Part shown: positions 45,695-55,394 of the stretch, one piece after another
Numbering within the stretch: the stretch's first letter is position 1
Layout: every line of letters begins with the position of its first letter
Assembly: GCA_905214875.1 (NCBI GenBank)
Contig: CAJMNR010000006.1
Coordinates: forward strand, 1-64,000
Direction: 5' to 3'
Origin: an uncultured bacterium
GTDB lineage: Bacteria > Bacillota > Clostridia > Lachnospirales > Lachnospiraceae
DNA length: 64,000 nucleotides
The notes under the pieces: model-generated
Database searches by the model: none
Seen by the model: the letters and a program-made list of their open reading frames with translations, nothing else
Told to the model about the DNA's origin: nothing
Program-made: the position numbers and the translations under genes

Positions 45695-48600
45695 CTATTC
45701 TAAAATTAACTTCACTAAACGTTCCGATGCTTTACCATCACAATTTTCTAAATACGTTTCTTTGAATTGTTCGATCATTTCGTAATCATAATCGTCTACG
45801 TTCTTAATCTTATTGATTAATTCAGTAGTACTGAATACTAATGGTCCTAATATAACATCTTCACATGTATAGTTAATCTGTTTTGTTGCATCAAATGCAC
45901 TATAATCATTAGCAGTCATAAATACTGGTTTATGAAGCAAAGGAGTTTCAAATAAAGCATTTCTGTAATCACCAACAAAGATATCTGCTAACATGAACAT
46001 CCCTCTGATTGGAAGCTTACCTGCTAAATCAATTGCAAAGTCAGAGAAACTGCTTGCAATTTCATAACTAGTCTTACCTTCTGGTGGTTTTGAATGAATA
46101 ATCAATACATATTCATCTTTTAATTTCTTGTACATTTGTGGAATATCTAAAAACTCTAATTTTTTATAAGGTTCTTTGTGGAAACGATAATATGGCATAT
46201 AGAAGATAATTTTCTTTCCTTCTGCCTGAGGGAACTTTTTATAAAGTTCTTCTCTCATCATTTCTTTATATTCCTCATCAAAGTATGCATCTGTGACACA
46301 ACTTCCGATTGGAGTTACTACTCCAGGCTTGTTGATCTTATATGCTGCTTCAAAGTCTTTTACTACTTTGTTAGAAGCCACAGGAATAAGATCGTAGTTG
46401 CCCTTCATTTCAAGCTCTTTTAATTCCATTTCTGCTGGTACAGCATTTGGATATTCACGAGCTAAGCCATATTTCGTGCGCATAAATGCACATTCATGTA
46501 ATTGAACAAACTTCGTTTCTTTACGTAAAGATAAACGGTTTACACCAATACATGGGCTCTTTGTAATAATTGCCTTAGCTGTTGCGATGAGTCTAAGTTC
46601 ATCTTCATGATATCTTTCTTTACTATGAAGTTCCACTACCTTAATAGTAGAGTCTTTGGCAAGTATTTTCTTTAATTCATAGAACTCAGGCTTTGGTATT
46701 CTTGTCTTCGTATCAATAATAATAACTAACTTAGGATTAATCGCAGCCTTAGCCATGTGATTGTATTCCTGTTGATAGTTCTTTGTTACTTTTACAAAAT
46801 GTCTTGTTTCAGAGCGGAATTTACAATCTTTTTCGATATCCGCTTCTTGTTTTTTCTGTAATTTTTCATCCTGAGCAGCTTGTTTACGCTGTGCTGGAAC
46901 TACAGTTGTAAGATAATTATATTTATCAATCATCTCTTCAGAAGATCTTGCTAACGTCATGTCAACGGATCTTGTCATCTTATTAAGCTTTTCACCATTT
47001 TCCATTGCCTTTAGCATTACATCGTTTAATGCTGGTGCATACTCGTTCTTTTGACCGTATGTTCCAACAGAATCCACTAATGGTGCAAGACAAGATGCGA
47101 AGGCATCATCAGATTGGTTTTCTGCAAAATAATTTAACCCAAAGTTAAATAATGCGTAATCGAAGTCTTTTTGATTATCTACGTTAAGTTTTAAATAATC
47201 TTTGGTAAACTGAACAAGGTAACGTTTCATACCTGAGAATAACTCTTTATCGCATTCTATTTCTACTAATTCAGGTACAATCTTTCCATCTTCATATTTG
47301 TAGGAAGTAATACTCTTATATGGAATATTTGCAAAAATTGATTCAACGAATAATAATGGTGTTCTATTTCCAGAGAAGTTATAACGAACATTATGTCCTT
47401 GAGTAGGATAGATACTTCTTACATAGTAATAAGGCACATCAAGTTCTTTACCAGTCGCTGCATGTACTAAGCGAGTGAAGCAGTCTTGTGTATATCCTCT
47501 TCCCCAATACTCAACAAATGCAAACTTCTCTTCAAAATCAATTTCTTGATTTAAATATTCAAGAACAATCTTTCTTCCTTCTTTTGCGTAATTCAATAAG
47601 TATTCATGATACTTTTCTGATAAGGAGAACGCATTTACTAATCCGTTCATTGTTGGCTTATCAATTTCTTCAAGCTCTTTGACATACGCTAATTGAGGGA
47701 AGTATTCATCAAATGTCTGCTCGTCCATATTAAGCGCTTTTAATAACTTATCAAAAGAACGTACATCTGTGAAATTTCCGAATGGCGAGAAGAATTCTTC
47801 GTCAATTTCATTAACGAAAGAAGGTACACGCCAAGCTTTTCTTGAACCATAGATATATTTTGTTTTAATTTTGTAATTCTTTTCTTCAATAATTGTATCA
47901 GCAATTCTCTTTAACTGATATCCATCTCTCGAAATAAAGTATAATGTATCAATACCACGAGCCATGGCATCTCCAATCGCCCAGTTTACATATGGGACAA
48001 AGTATAAAGAGATATATGCATATGCGAAGTAATCTTTTTTATTGAAATGTGTTTCTCTAAAACGAGCCATCTTCGCAGCTAATAAGAAAGATTCATAAGA
48101 ATTAATTTGTTGTGTCAATGCAGTTTCATACTCATTAAATGTAAGCACCTTATGAACAACGGACTTAATTCCTAATTGTTTTGGCATCTTACCATCAGCA
48201 AATGCATTATCACCATAATGAATCCATTCTTTGAAGTTATACTCTTCAAAACTACGATATACTTCTAAGAATAATTTCTTAGTAGTCTTTTGAACGCCAT
48301 AATCACTAGATAAGAATAATGGAATCGTTGTAAGGATCGGATTTGCTTTTTCAAGCATCTTTGTAATCATCTCTTTTGATAAATACATATCACTGATTAA
48401 TACAACAGTATCTCCATTTTCAATTAAACGCTCAATCATACCAATACGTTCATACATTGGAATGACATTATCTAATTCTGCTTCTAATTCTTTTTCTTTT
48501 AAGAAGCTAACCTGTTCATCTGTTAAGTTGTAAAGAGCTTGCATATTGTCAAAGATTTCATCAAATGTGATTTCTCTGCGATCGCTCTTTCTTACGGTCA

Positions 48601-50002
48601 ATGTCTTATGATAGAACTCACGAACATTAGCCTCTGAAAACTTACGAATATTGATGTAGTTCGATGTAAAGAATGAACCAAATCCTAAGTTAGATTTTTC
48701 AGCCTGCTCTTTTACGTAATAGAAAATACCTTGAGGCTCTAATACTTTACGTGTAAATACTGTATCAAAGATATCGAAAGAATAAAGTGTACTTAATTCT
48801 CTTTCCACTTCCGGTTTAAAAGCAAGTGTCTGATTTACAATTGTCTCTAGCGAATCTTTTCCTGCATAATTCCAGAATAAATCGTAGATACGTTCTCTTT
48901 CCTCATTACTGTCTTCTTTATACGTATCGAGGGACTCTATTAATTCATCAAAATTATTTGCGAATGTTCCACAAGTCATTTCTTTTACATCAAATACTAA
49001 ATCCCTGAAGTTATTATCTTCATAGTCGAACATATAACGAACAAAGTTCTTAACCCCAGCAGCAAGCATATCATAAAAAATTGAGGAATAATCAATAATC
49101 GCTAAATCTACTTGATCCATAACTTCATAGAAATCTAAATTGTTATCCCAGAAAAGAATGTTTTTGTTGTCAGCATAGTATTCTTTACACTGAACATATT
49201 GGTAATCCTTTTCCATAAGGGGATGCATTTTAAAGATCATAAGCATGTTATTTTCTTCAAGTTTTTTAATTAGTCGATCCATATCCGGAATTGCTTTTCC
49301 AAAAAAGTCATAAGGTGATTCATCGCGATACGTAGGTGAATAAACCACAACCTTTGTATCGCTTGGTAATCCTTTTTGTTTTAAAATATCATGATCAAAT
49401 GTTTCAATTTTTTCGCAATATTTATTATATTCGCAACGTGGATATCCCGCACGAATTACCTTGTCGTCATCAATACCACATTGTTCTTTAAAGTGTTTTT
49501 CCATAAGTGGTGATGTCACAAGGAACAACTGATTGTTTTTATAAAATTGATTATACGTAATGTATTTTTTCGCAATACGTTCATTTAAGAAACCGAAATT
49601 CACTTTACGTTCAATGGATTTACATCCAACACCGTGGAATAAGTTAAGCATAGTTACATGCTCTAATCCTCTTGGAATATGCTCTTTTACATTTTCCACA
49701 ACAAATACGGATGTCTTTTCGCGAATCGTCATAGACATTGGATCTGAATACAGACAAGCCTTATATCCTAATTTTTTAACATAGTTAATAGTTTCTTCAG
49801 AGTCACACATCCAGAAGGCATCTATGTCTTTACGATATTTATTAACGTAGATAAATAACCACTTAGGATTTCCCGTAAATAAATTCCCAGCGTTAAAAAT
49901 CCAAACATTTTTACTTTCTTTGTTAAAAATGAGTGTTTCATCGCTTTTTTTCTTAATCGTTTTACTAATGTAGTTTACATTAGATTTTATGCGTTCAAAC
50001 AT
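45695..50002 (-). CDS. Giant multi-domain protein: glycerophosphotransferase - HAD - unknown - degenerate glycerophosphotransferase
   Basis: 1435 residues. Module 1 (about 1-395) is a CDP-glycerol/ribitol phosphotransferase (TagF/TarL class): NLFHGVGCK, YSPTYRDE, FKMHPLMEK, IDYSSIFYDML. Module 2 (about 405-620) is HAD-like: SFDIFDTVFTR with Asp410, VVLISDMYLS, HYGDNAFADGKMP. Module 3 (about 640-1060) begins YFISRDGYQLKRIAD and is not recognised. Module 4 (about 1090-1435) is a second phosphotransferase fold with altered motifs (QLHECAFMRTKYG, IIHSKPPEG, VGDYRNALFE) but the usual C-terminal CDGKASERL. Start ATG 50000-50002 is chosen since GGGAG lies 8 nt upstream. Last gene of the operon. Likely builds or modifies a polyol-phosphate wall polymer at the inner membrane face. 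Confidence 0.8.
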   Translation of the reverse strand: MFERIKSNVNYISKTIKKKSDETLIFNKESKNVWIFNAGNLFTGNPKWLFIYVNKYRKDIDAFWMCDSEETINYVKKLGYKACLYSDPMSMTIREKTSVFVVENVKEHIPRGLEHVTMLNLFHGVGCKSIERKVNFGFLNERIAKKYITYNQFYKNNQLFLVTSPLMEKHFKEQCGIDDDKVIRAGYPRCEYNKYCEKIETFDHDILKQKGLPSDTKVVVYSPTYRDESPYDFFGKAIPDMDRLIKKLEENNMLMIFKMHPLMEKDYQYVQCKEYYADNKNILFWDNNLDFYEVMDQVDLAIIDYSSIFYDMLAAGVKNFVRYMFDYEDNNFRDLVFDVKEMTCGTFANNFDELIESLDTYKEDSNEERERIYDLFWNYAGKDSLETIVNQTLAFKPEVERELSTLYSFDIFDTVFTRKVLEPQGIFYYVKEQAEKSNLGFGSFFTSNYINIRKFSEANVREFYHKTLTVRKSDRREITFDEIFDNMQALYNLTDEQVSFLKEKELEAELDNVIPMYERIGMIERLIENGDTVVLISDMYLSKEMITKMLEKANPILTTIPLFLSSDYGVQKTTKKLFLEVYRSFEEYNFKEWIHYGDNAFADGKMPKQLGIKSVVHKVLTFNEYETALTQQINSYESFLLAAKMARFRETHFNKKDYFAYAYISLYFVPYVNWAIGDAMARGIDTLYFISRDGYQLKRIADTIIEEKNYKIKTKYIYGSRKAWRVPSFVNEIDEEFFSPFGNFTDVRSFDKLLKALNMDEQTFDEYFPQLAYVKELEEIDKPTMNGLVNAFSLSEKYHEYLLNYAKEGRKIVLEYLNQEIDFEEKFAFVEYWGRGYTQDCFTRLVHAATGKELDVPYYYVRSIYPTQGHNVRYNFSGNRTPLLFVESIFANIPYKSITSYKYEDGKIVPELVEIECDKELFSGMKRYLVQFTKDYLKLNVDNQKDFDYALFNFGLNYFAENQSDDAFASCLAPLVDSVGTYGQKNEYAPALNDVMLKAMENGEKLNKMTRSVDMTLARSSEEMIDKYNYLTTVVPAQRKQAAQDEKLQKKQEADIEKDCKFRSETRHFVKVTKNYQQEYNHMAKAAINPKLVIIIDTKTRIPKPEFYELKKILAKDSTIKVVELHSKERYHEDELRLIATAKAIITKSPCIGVNRLSLRKETKFVQLHECAFMRTKYGLAREYPNAVPAEMELKELEMKGNYDLIPVASNKVVKDFEAAYKINKPGVVTPIGSCVTDAYFDEEYKEMMREELYKKFPQAEGKKIIFYMPYYRFHKEPYKKLEFLDIPQMYKKLKDEYVLIIHSKPPEGKTSYEIASSFSDFAIDLAGKLPIRGMFMLADIFVGDYRNALFETPLLHKPVFMTANDYSAFDATKQINYTCEDVILGPLVFSTTELINKIKNVDDYDYEMIEQFKETYLENCDGKASERLVKLILE

Positions 50003-50034
50003 TTTCCACTCTCCCGTTACGTTTATTACATACA

Positions 50035-50074
50035 ATGTGACCCTGACGAGGCTAAAGCCGCACCAGGATCACAT
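50035..50074 (-). other. Intercistronic hairpin in teichoic-acid operon
   Basis: Arms ATGTGACCCTG (50035-50045) and CAGGATCACAT (50064-50074) pair over 11 bp with an inner GGC/GCC stem and short loop. No T run follows, so it may be an RNase processing or stability element or a weak attenuator before the giant gene. Confidence 0.6.
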
Positions 50075-50078
50075 TTTT

Positions 50079-52520
50079 CTAATTCTTCAGCATAAAATCA
50101 ACAAGTCGTTCGGATGCATGGCCATCGCAATCGGACAAGTATTTTTTACGGAATTTTTCTAATTTTTCATAATCATAAGATTCAATGTTATTGATGATAT
50201 CAACAATTTCATACGTATCCTTAGCTACAGGACCTAACATTAATTCTTCATAATCAAAATATGAATCAGACTGATAGAAGTATGTTTTATAATCTGGCGC
50301 ATATAAAATGATAGGTTTTTTTGTTGCTGCAAAAACAAATGTTTCTGGTCTATAATCTCCAACTACGATATCTGCAATACTTAATAATTCGATGATCGAC
50401 ATTTGATTTGTCATATCTCTCATGAAATGACCATAGTATTTAGAGATTTTTAACATATCTTTTGGTGTAGCTGGATTATAATGATACAATACAGCATAGC
50501 GATCACTTACGTATTCGTTAAATACGCTGTTATCTGCTAATACTTTACGTTTTGGTAATGTCATTGTAAAACGATATTGTGGCATATATACGACAATTTT
50601 TTTACCTTCCGCTTGTGGGAATAATTCATAAAGCTTTTGTCTGGATGCTTCTTTAAAATCTTCATCAAATAAAGCATCTGTCTGACTTGCACCAATTGGC
50701 TTAATTACGCTTGTGTCCTCAATATTTAGTGCTTCTTTAAAAATATCAGTCAAGCCTTCTGAAGCGATTGGAACTATACCATAATTTTTATGAAGAGGTG
50801 CTACCTCAAGACGATTTTTGTTATATCCACTGATTGTTTCCTTTGAAGAGTAGTCAAACTTCACTCTTGGGAATGTATCTTTCCATAACTGAATCACTGT
50901 TGTATCTTCACGCACAGTTAATACGTTAATGATCTCACAAGCAGATGCAAGGACAACATATCTTGCAGTTGCGATATCTTCTATCAACTTAGCACTAGGT
51001 TCTCCACATCCTCTATAGTGATGTTTTACGATGTGTATTTCCTTATGCTTTCTTAATTCTTTCATAAGTGGTAAAAATTCTTTTTCACCATGTTCAGTTT
51101 CAATAAATACAACCTTATTCTTATCCACTGGTTGTGATAAATATGCATTATACATATGATTTGCTTTTTCAGTAAGTGTTTTTAACTTACTAATTTGTTC
51201 CTGTCTCTGACCAAATGATTGAAGGTTATTAGGAACAGTATTAAATTCACCAACTAATGGTGTCTTACGACGATAAGGTTCAAGTCTGTCTTCAAAAACA
51301 AGCTTCATGATTCTTTCAGTTGCATGTCCATCACAGGCGCTCATGAATTTATTTTTGAAATCGATGACACGTTGTTTATCAAAACGAGTATCGATATTTT
51401 TGATATAATCAATCATCTCTAAGTTCTTAGTAAAGATTGGTCCTGGAGCTAATTCATTATAATCATAGTAGAATCCACGCCAGTCAAAATACTCATCTAA
51501 ATCGAACGAATAGAAAATTAAAGGACGTTCAAATAAGGAGTACTCAAATACTAAGGAAGAGTAATCGGAAATACAAACATCACTTACACAAAGAAGTTCT
51601 TCAATACTCATTGTATTAGTAAAATCTTGTGCAAATTCTTGATACATTTCTGGTACCTTAGGTGGACGTTTTACAAGTGGATGATGTTTAAATAATAAGA
51701 TATATTCATCTCCAAGCTCTCTTTCAAACATTTCAATATTTAATAATGCTGGAGAAACCCCTTTCGCAACACGTCCTCTATATGTTGGAGCGTAAAGGAT
51801 TACTTTCTTTCCTACTGAAGAAGGCATGATATTATGAAGTTTATCAAATGCTGCTTGGATAAAGTCTTGATCAAAGAATACATCTGTTCTACTTGTACCA
51901 ACTGGCTTTAAGATTTCACTTCTTCCTTCAAGGCCCATTGCTTCTTCATATGCCCATGCTACTTCAGGACTACTTAACGTAACATGCGTTAAGTTTTCAT
52001 AAAATGGGAACTTAAGTTTTTCTTTTCTTGATTCCCCGAATAATAATTCTGCAGTACTGAAACCAAACTTCTTAAACGCACCACATCCATGCCATGTCTG
52101 TGTTACGATTGTCTCTGGTCTCATCTTAACACAGCTGACAACGTTGGACGCTTCATTTAAAAATATATACTTAGCAGTTGCAATATCTTTTACCATTTCG
52201 ATACAACGTTTCTGATATTCCTTCTTTTTAACGAAGCTGCTACGTAAGAAATGTGTATGAACGTCTACATCATAATTTTTTACGATTTCATCATATAATA
52301 ATTTAAAACTGTTCGTTATTTCATTATAGCGAACTTCAATAAATACAACCTTATCTTCCTGAACCGGAAGTTTCTTATACTTGTTATATACTTTTGGGTA
52401 ATAGTAATGAAGCATATAATATTTATCAAATCTATTTCTTACTTTGATAATGGTTTTCTTAACTTTAAGATAAACATCTAAAACAAATGTTTTCTTAAGT
52501 TTTTCTTTTATTACACCCAT
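50079..52520 (-). CDS. Two-module CDP-glycerol/ribitol phosphotransferase, second module degenerate
   Basis: 813 residues. Module 1 (about 1-400) has the full TagF-like set: QTWHGCGAFKKFG, YAPTYRGR, LLFKHHPLVKR, ISDYSSLVFEYSL, CDGHATERI. Module 2 (about 430-813) aligns in layout but reads QLWKDTFPRVKFD (His lost), YHYNPATPKD (His-Pro lost), VGDYRPETFVF (Ser-Ser lost), and keeps CDGHASERL. Soluble or membrane-peripheral. Start is two bases from the stop of the previous gene, with AGGAGG upstream. Presumably polymerises ribitol- or glycerol-phosphate by module 1. Confidence 0.85.
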   Translation of the reverse strand: MGVIKEKLKKTFVLDVYLKVKKTIIKVRNRFDKYYMLHYYYPKVYNKYKKLPVQEDKVVFIEVRYNEITNSFKLLYDEIVKNYDVDVHTHFLRSSFVKKKEYQKRCIEMVKDIATAKYIFLNEASNVVSCVKMRPETIVTQTWHGCGAFKKFGFSTAELLFGESRKEKLKFPFYENLTHVTLSSPEVAWAYEEAMGLEGRSEILKPVGTSRTDVFFDQDFIQAAFDKLHNIMPSSVGKKVILYAPTYRGRVAKGVSPALLNIEMFERELGDEYILLFKHHPLVKRPPKVPEMYQEFAQDFTNTMSIEELLCVSDVCISDYSSLVFEYSLFERPLIFYSFDLDEYFDWRGFYYDYNELAPGPIFTKNLEMIDYIKNIDTRFDKQRVIDFKNKFMSACDGHATERIMKLVFEDRLEPYRRKTPLVGEFNTVPNNLQSFGQRQEQISKLKTLTEKANHMYNAYLSQPVDKNKVVFIETEHGEKEFLPLMKELRKHKEIHIVKHHYRGCGEPSAKLIEDIATARYVVLASACEIINVLTVREDTTVIQLWKDTFPRVKFDYSSKETISGYNKNRLEVAPLHKNYGIVPIASEGLTDIFKEALNIEDTSVIKPIGASQTDALFDEDFKEASRQKLYELFPQAEGKKIVVYMPQYRFTMTLPKRKVLADNSVFNEYVSDRYAVLYHYNPATPKDMLKISKYYGHFMRDMTNQMSIIELLSIADIVVGDYRPETFVFAATKKPIILYAPDYKTYFYQSDSYFDYEELMLGPVAKDTYEIVDIINNIESYDYEKLEKFRKKYLSDCDGHASERLVDFMLKN

Positions 52521-52521
52521 T

Positions 52522-53643
52522 TTATTCCTCCTGTAATACTTGCTCTATAATACGTTTCGTCGAGTTACCATCGCAACTAGACATAAATTTATTTCGAAAT
52601 GCTTTTACTTTTGATAGATCAAAACTATCCGCATTTAAAATTGTATTTGCCAGTTCCTCATTGTTCTTAACAATCGGTCCTGGAACAAATTCTCTATAGT
52701 CATAATAGAATCCGCGGTCTGTAACATATTCCTCTTCATCATAAGCATAAAAAATCATTGGGCGTTCAAGCAAGGAATATTCAAACACTAAGGATGAGTA
52801 ATCTGAAATGCAAATATCACTTGCACACAATAACTGTTCTATTGTAAATTCATTTTCATTATTTTTTACGAATGACCTATACTCCTTTGGGATATGAATA
52901 TCATTTTGTATCACAGGGTGATACTTTAAAATGAGTACATAATCTTTTGATAACTTTTCATATAAAAATTTAAAATCGAGTATGTTCTTTTCTGTAGCCT
53001 TATGTGTTTCGCCTCTAAACGTTGGAGCATAAAGTAAAAGCTTTTTCGTTCCAACTTGAAACGTCTCCCTAACTCTTCTCTTTGCATCCGCAATAAATTC
53101 TTCATTAAAATATATGTCAGTACGACTGACCCCAATCGGTTTAATTACCTTTGAGTCAACCTGCATAGCTTCTCTATATGCCCAGACTACTTCTGGACTG
53201 CTTACTGTCACCATAGAGTAATTCCGATAAAATGGATCTCTTAATTCTTTTTCTAGACTATGTCCGAATTTCTTGAAAGCACCACATCCATGCCATGTCT
53301 GAATTAACTTCGTCTCTTTACGAAGTGGCAGGACACTTACAACATTGCTTCCTTCATTGAGGAAAACATACTTACTTGTGGCAAGGTCTTTCAACATTTT
53401 CTTACAGCGAGAAAGGTAAGCCATCTCGCTTACCCTCCCGTTATATAAATAATGAGTCTTTACTTCAAACCCATTCTTATGACTAAAATACTTATTTAGC
53501 AAAGTAAAATTATTAGAAAGTGACTCTAATCGAACTTCGATAAACAGCACACTATTCTCTTTTACTTTCTTCCTAGCACAAACTCTATAATAAAGCGGAA
53601 AATACACTTTCATGATACACTGCTTTACTAGTCTTTTAATCAT
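52522..53643 (-). CDS. CDP-glycerol/ribitol phosphotransferase (TagF/TarL-like)
   Basis: 373 residues, one module. Catalytic motifs all present: QTWHGCGAFKKFG, YAPTFRGE, LKYHPVIQ, ISDYSSLVFEYSL, SSCDGNSTKRI. An N-terminal basic/hydrophobic stretch (1-20) may associate with the membrane. Two bases after tarJ. Transfers polyol-phosphate from CDP-polyol to a lipid-linked chain; whether primer, priming or chain-extending enzyme cannot be told. Confidence 0.9.
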   Translation of the reverse strand: MIKRLVKQCIMKVYFPLYYRVCARKKVKENSVLFIEVRLESLSNNFTLLNKYFSHKNGFEVKTHYLYNGRVSEMAYLSRCKKMLKDLATSKYVFLNEGSNVVSVLPLRKETKLIQTWHGCGAFKKFGHSLEKELRDPFYRNYSMVTVSSPEVVWAYREAMQVDSKVIKPIGVSRTDIYFNEEFIADAKRRVRETFQVGTKKLLLYAPTFRGETHKATEKNILDFKFLYEKLSKDYVLILKYHPVIQNDIHIPKEYRSFVKNNENEFTIEQLLCASDICISDYSSLVFEYSLLERPMIFYAYDEEEYVTDRGFYYDYREFVPGPIVKNNEELANTILNADSFDLSKVKAFRNKFMSSCDGNSTKRIIEQVLQEE

Positions 53644-53645
53644 TC

Positions 53646-54671
53646 TTATTCATCCCAAACCATTACAGTTTTACCAATTAAAGCATTCATATCGATTTCA
53701 AATGCTTCCTTGATATCTTTTAATTCACGAACACGAATTTCTGTACCTACGATATTTTCAAGGTAGGCTACAATATCTGGATGTTCTTTGTAAAGTTCCA
53801 TAAGTCCTGCAAAATCAGATCTACCGCTACGGCTGCTTCCGTAAATTCTAAGTCCTTTTTCAAGTACCATACGAGTATTGATTGGAACTAACTCTTCACT
53901 AACACCAAGAATAGAAATTGTACCTTCTGGGTTAATGTAATCAATAATTTGATTAATTGCTTTTCCAGAACCAGCACCACCAACACATTCAAACGCATGG
54001 TCAATTTTTAAGTCATCTGGAATTTCTGTAATATTGTATACTTCATCTGCAAATGTGAAATCTGCAAGTTTGTTTTCATTTTTACCAAATACATATACTT
54101 TAGAATCTGGCATAATCTTTTTGAATAATAATGCTGTAATATAACCTAAGTTACCATCACCCCATACACCGATTGCTTCTCTTCTTTGGTGTGCAATATC
54201 TTCAAATCGAGCAATTGCATGATAACTTACACTTACAAGTTCAGTAAATGCTGCAACAGTCTTATTGATACCTTCAGGTAAAGCAACACAACGGTCAAGA
54301 TCAAGTTGAATATATTCTTGTAAGAAACCATCGAATCCACTTGCTCTGAACTTGGAACTTCTTAAATAGTTTTCAGCAATGATTGGATCCTTTTCCGTTG
54401 GAGTATTTGGAATCATAACAACATCTTGTCCGATTTCAAATGTTCCTGTTGGATCAAAAACTACTTTACCAATTCCTTCGTGAATTAACGCCATAGGTAA
54501 TTTTTGTTTTAAGACTTTTTCGTCTCTCTTACCTTGGTAATAACGTTGATCCGCATTACAGATGGAAAGATACGTTGGGCGCACAATAACTTTTGTTTCA
54601 GATAATTCAATGTCATCAAAACAAATTTCGAACTGTCTTGGCGCTTTTAATCGATAAACTGTATTTAACAT
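53646..54671 (-). CDS. tarJ: Ribulose-5-phosphate reductase (TarJ-like alcohol dehydrogenase)
   Basis: 341 residues. Medium-chain, zinc-type dehydrogenase fold: SICNADQRYYQGKRD near the N-terminus (zinc Cys), ALIHEGIGKV (zinc His-Glu), nucleotide-binding GVWGDGNLGYITALLF. Reduces ribulose 5-phosphate to ribitol 5-phosphate with NADPH. It lies 4 nt after tarI, the standard pairing for CDP-ribitol synthesis. Confidence 0.9.
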   Translation of the reverse strand: MLNTVYRLKAPRQFEICFDDIELSETKVIVRPTYLSICNADQRYYQGKRDEKVLKQKLPMALIHEGIGKVVFDPTGTFEIGQDVVMIPNTPTEKDPIIAENYLRSSKFRASGFDGFLQEYIQLDLDRCVALPEGINKTVAAFTELVSVSYHAIARFEDIAHQRREAIGVWGDGNLGYITALLFKKIMPDSKVYVFGKNENKLADFTFADEVYNITEIPDDLKIDHAFECVGGAGSGKAINQIIDYINPEGTISILGVSEELVPINTRMVLEKGLRIYGSSRSGRSDFAGLMELYKEHPDIVAYLENIVGTEIRVRELKDIKEAFEIDMNALIGKTVMVWDE

Positions 54672-54675
54672 CTTG

Positions 54676-55392
54676 TTACTCTCCTCCTAATAATGCTTCA
54701 GCTACTCTTAAGTCGTATGGATATGTGATTTTGATATTAAATACTTCACCATCAACTAGATGCACGTCTTCACCTTTGATTGCGAAGATCTTACAAGCAT
54801 CAGTTAAGATATCTTTTTCTTCTTCAGAAAGAGAGTTGTATAAATCTTTTAATTTTTTAGCTTTAAAAGATTGTGGTGTTTGTCCTTGATACATTGTAGC
54901 ACGATCTGGAATTGAAGAAACTAACTGATGATCTTTACTTTCTACGATTGTATCAGTAGCAGGAATTACAGTATCACAAGAACCGAATTCTAATGCATAT
55001 TTGATGTTTTCTTCTAAGATTCTATGAGTTACAAATGGGCGAACACTATCATGTGTAACGATGATTGTATCATCATTTAATTCATGATTTTCTTCAATGT
55101 ATTTAATACCATTCATAATAGTTTCGTTTCTTGTTGAACCACCTTCAATTACAACAATACGTTCGCTTTGCTTAATGTATTTGTGAATTAAATCTTGAGT
55201 ATGATTAATCCATGCTTTTGGAGATAATACAATTACCTTTTCGAAACTTGGGTTTACCACAAATTTCTCAATGGTATGTATGATAATTGGTTTTCCTCCA
55301 ACGCTCATAAATTGTTTTGGTTTGTCAACGTTTCCCATTCTAGTGCCTTTACCGCCAGCTAGAACTACGCCGAAAATATTAGTTGATGTCAT
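54676..55392 (-). CDS. tarI: D-ribitol-5-phosphate cytidylyltransferase (TarI; IspD-like)
   Basis: 238 residues. IspD/TarI nucleotidyltransferase: VVLAGGKGTRMGNVDKPKQF, THDSVRPFVTHRI, ATDTIVES, RATMYQGQTPQSFK. Makes CDP-ribitol from CTP and ribitol 5-phosphate. Pairing with the TarJ homologue separates it from the isoprenoid enzyme IspD. AGGAGG precedes the ATG; it starts two bases after the upstream phosphotransferase. Confidence 0.92.
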   Translation of the reverse strand: MTSTNIFGVVLAGGKGTRMGNVDKPKQFMSVGGKPIIIHTIEKFVVNPSFEKVIVLSPKAWINHTQDLIHKYIKQSERIVVIEGGSTRNETIMNGIKYIEENHELNDDTIIVTHDSVRPFVTHRILEENIKYALEFGSCDTVIPATDTIVESKDHQLVSSIPDRATMYQGQTPQSFKAKKLKDLYNSLSEEEKDILTDACKIFAIKGEDVHLVDGEVFNIKITYPYDLRVAEALLGGE

Positions 55393-55394
55393 AT

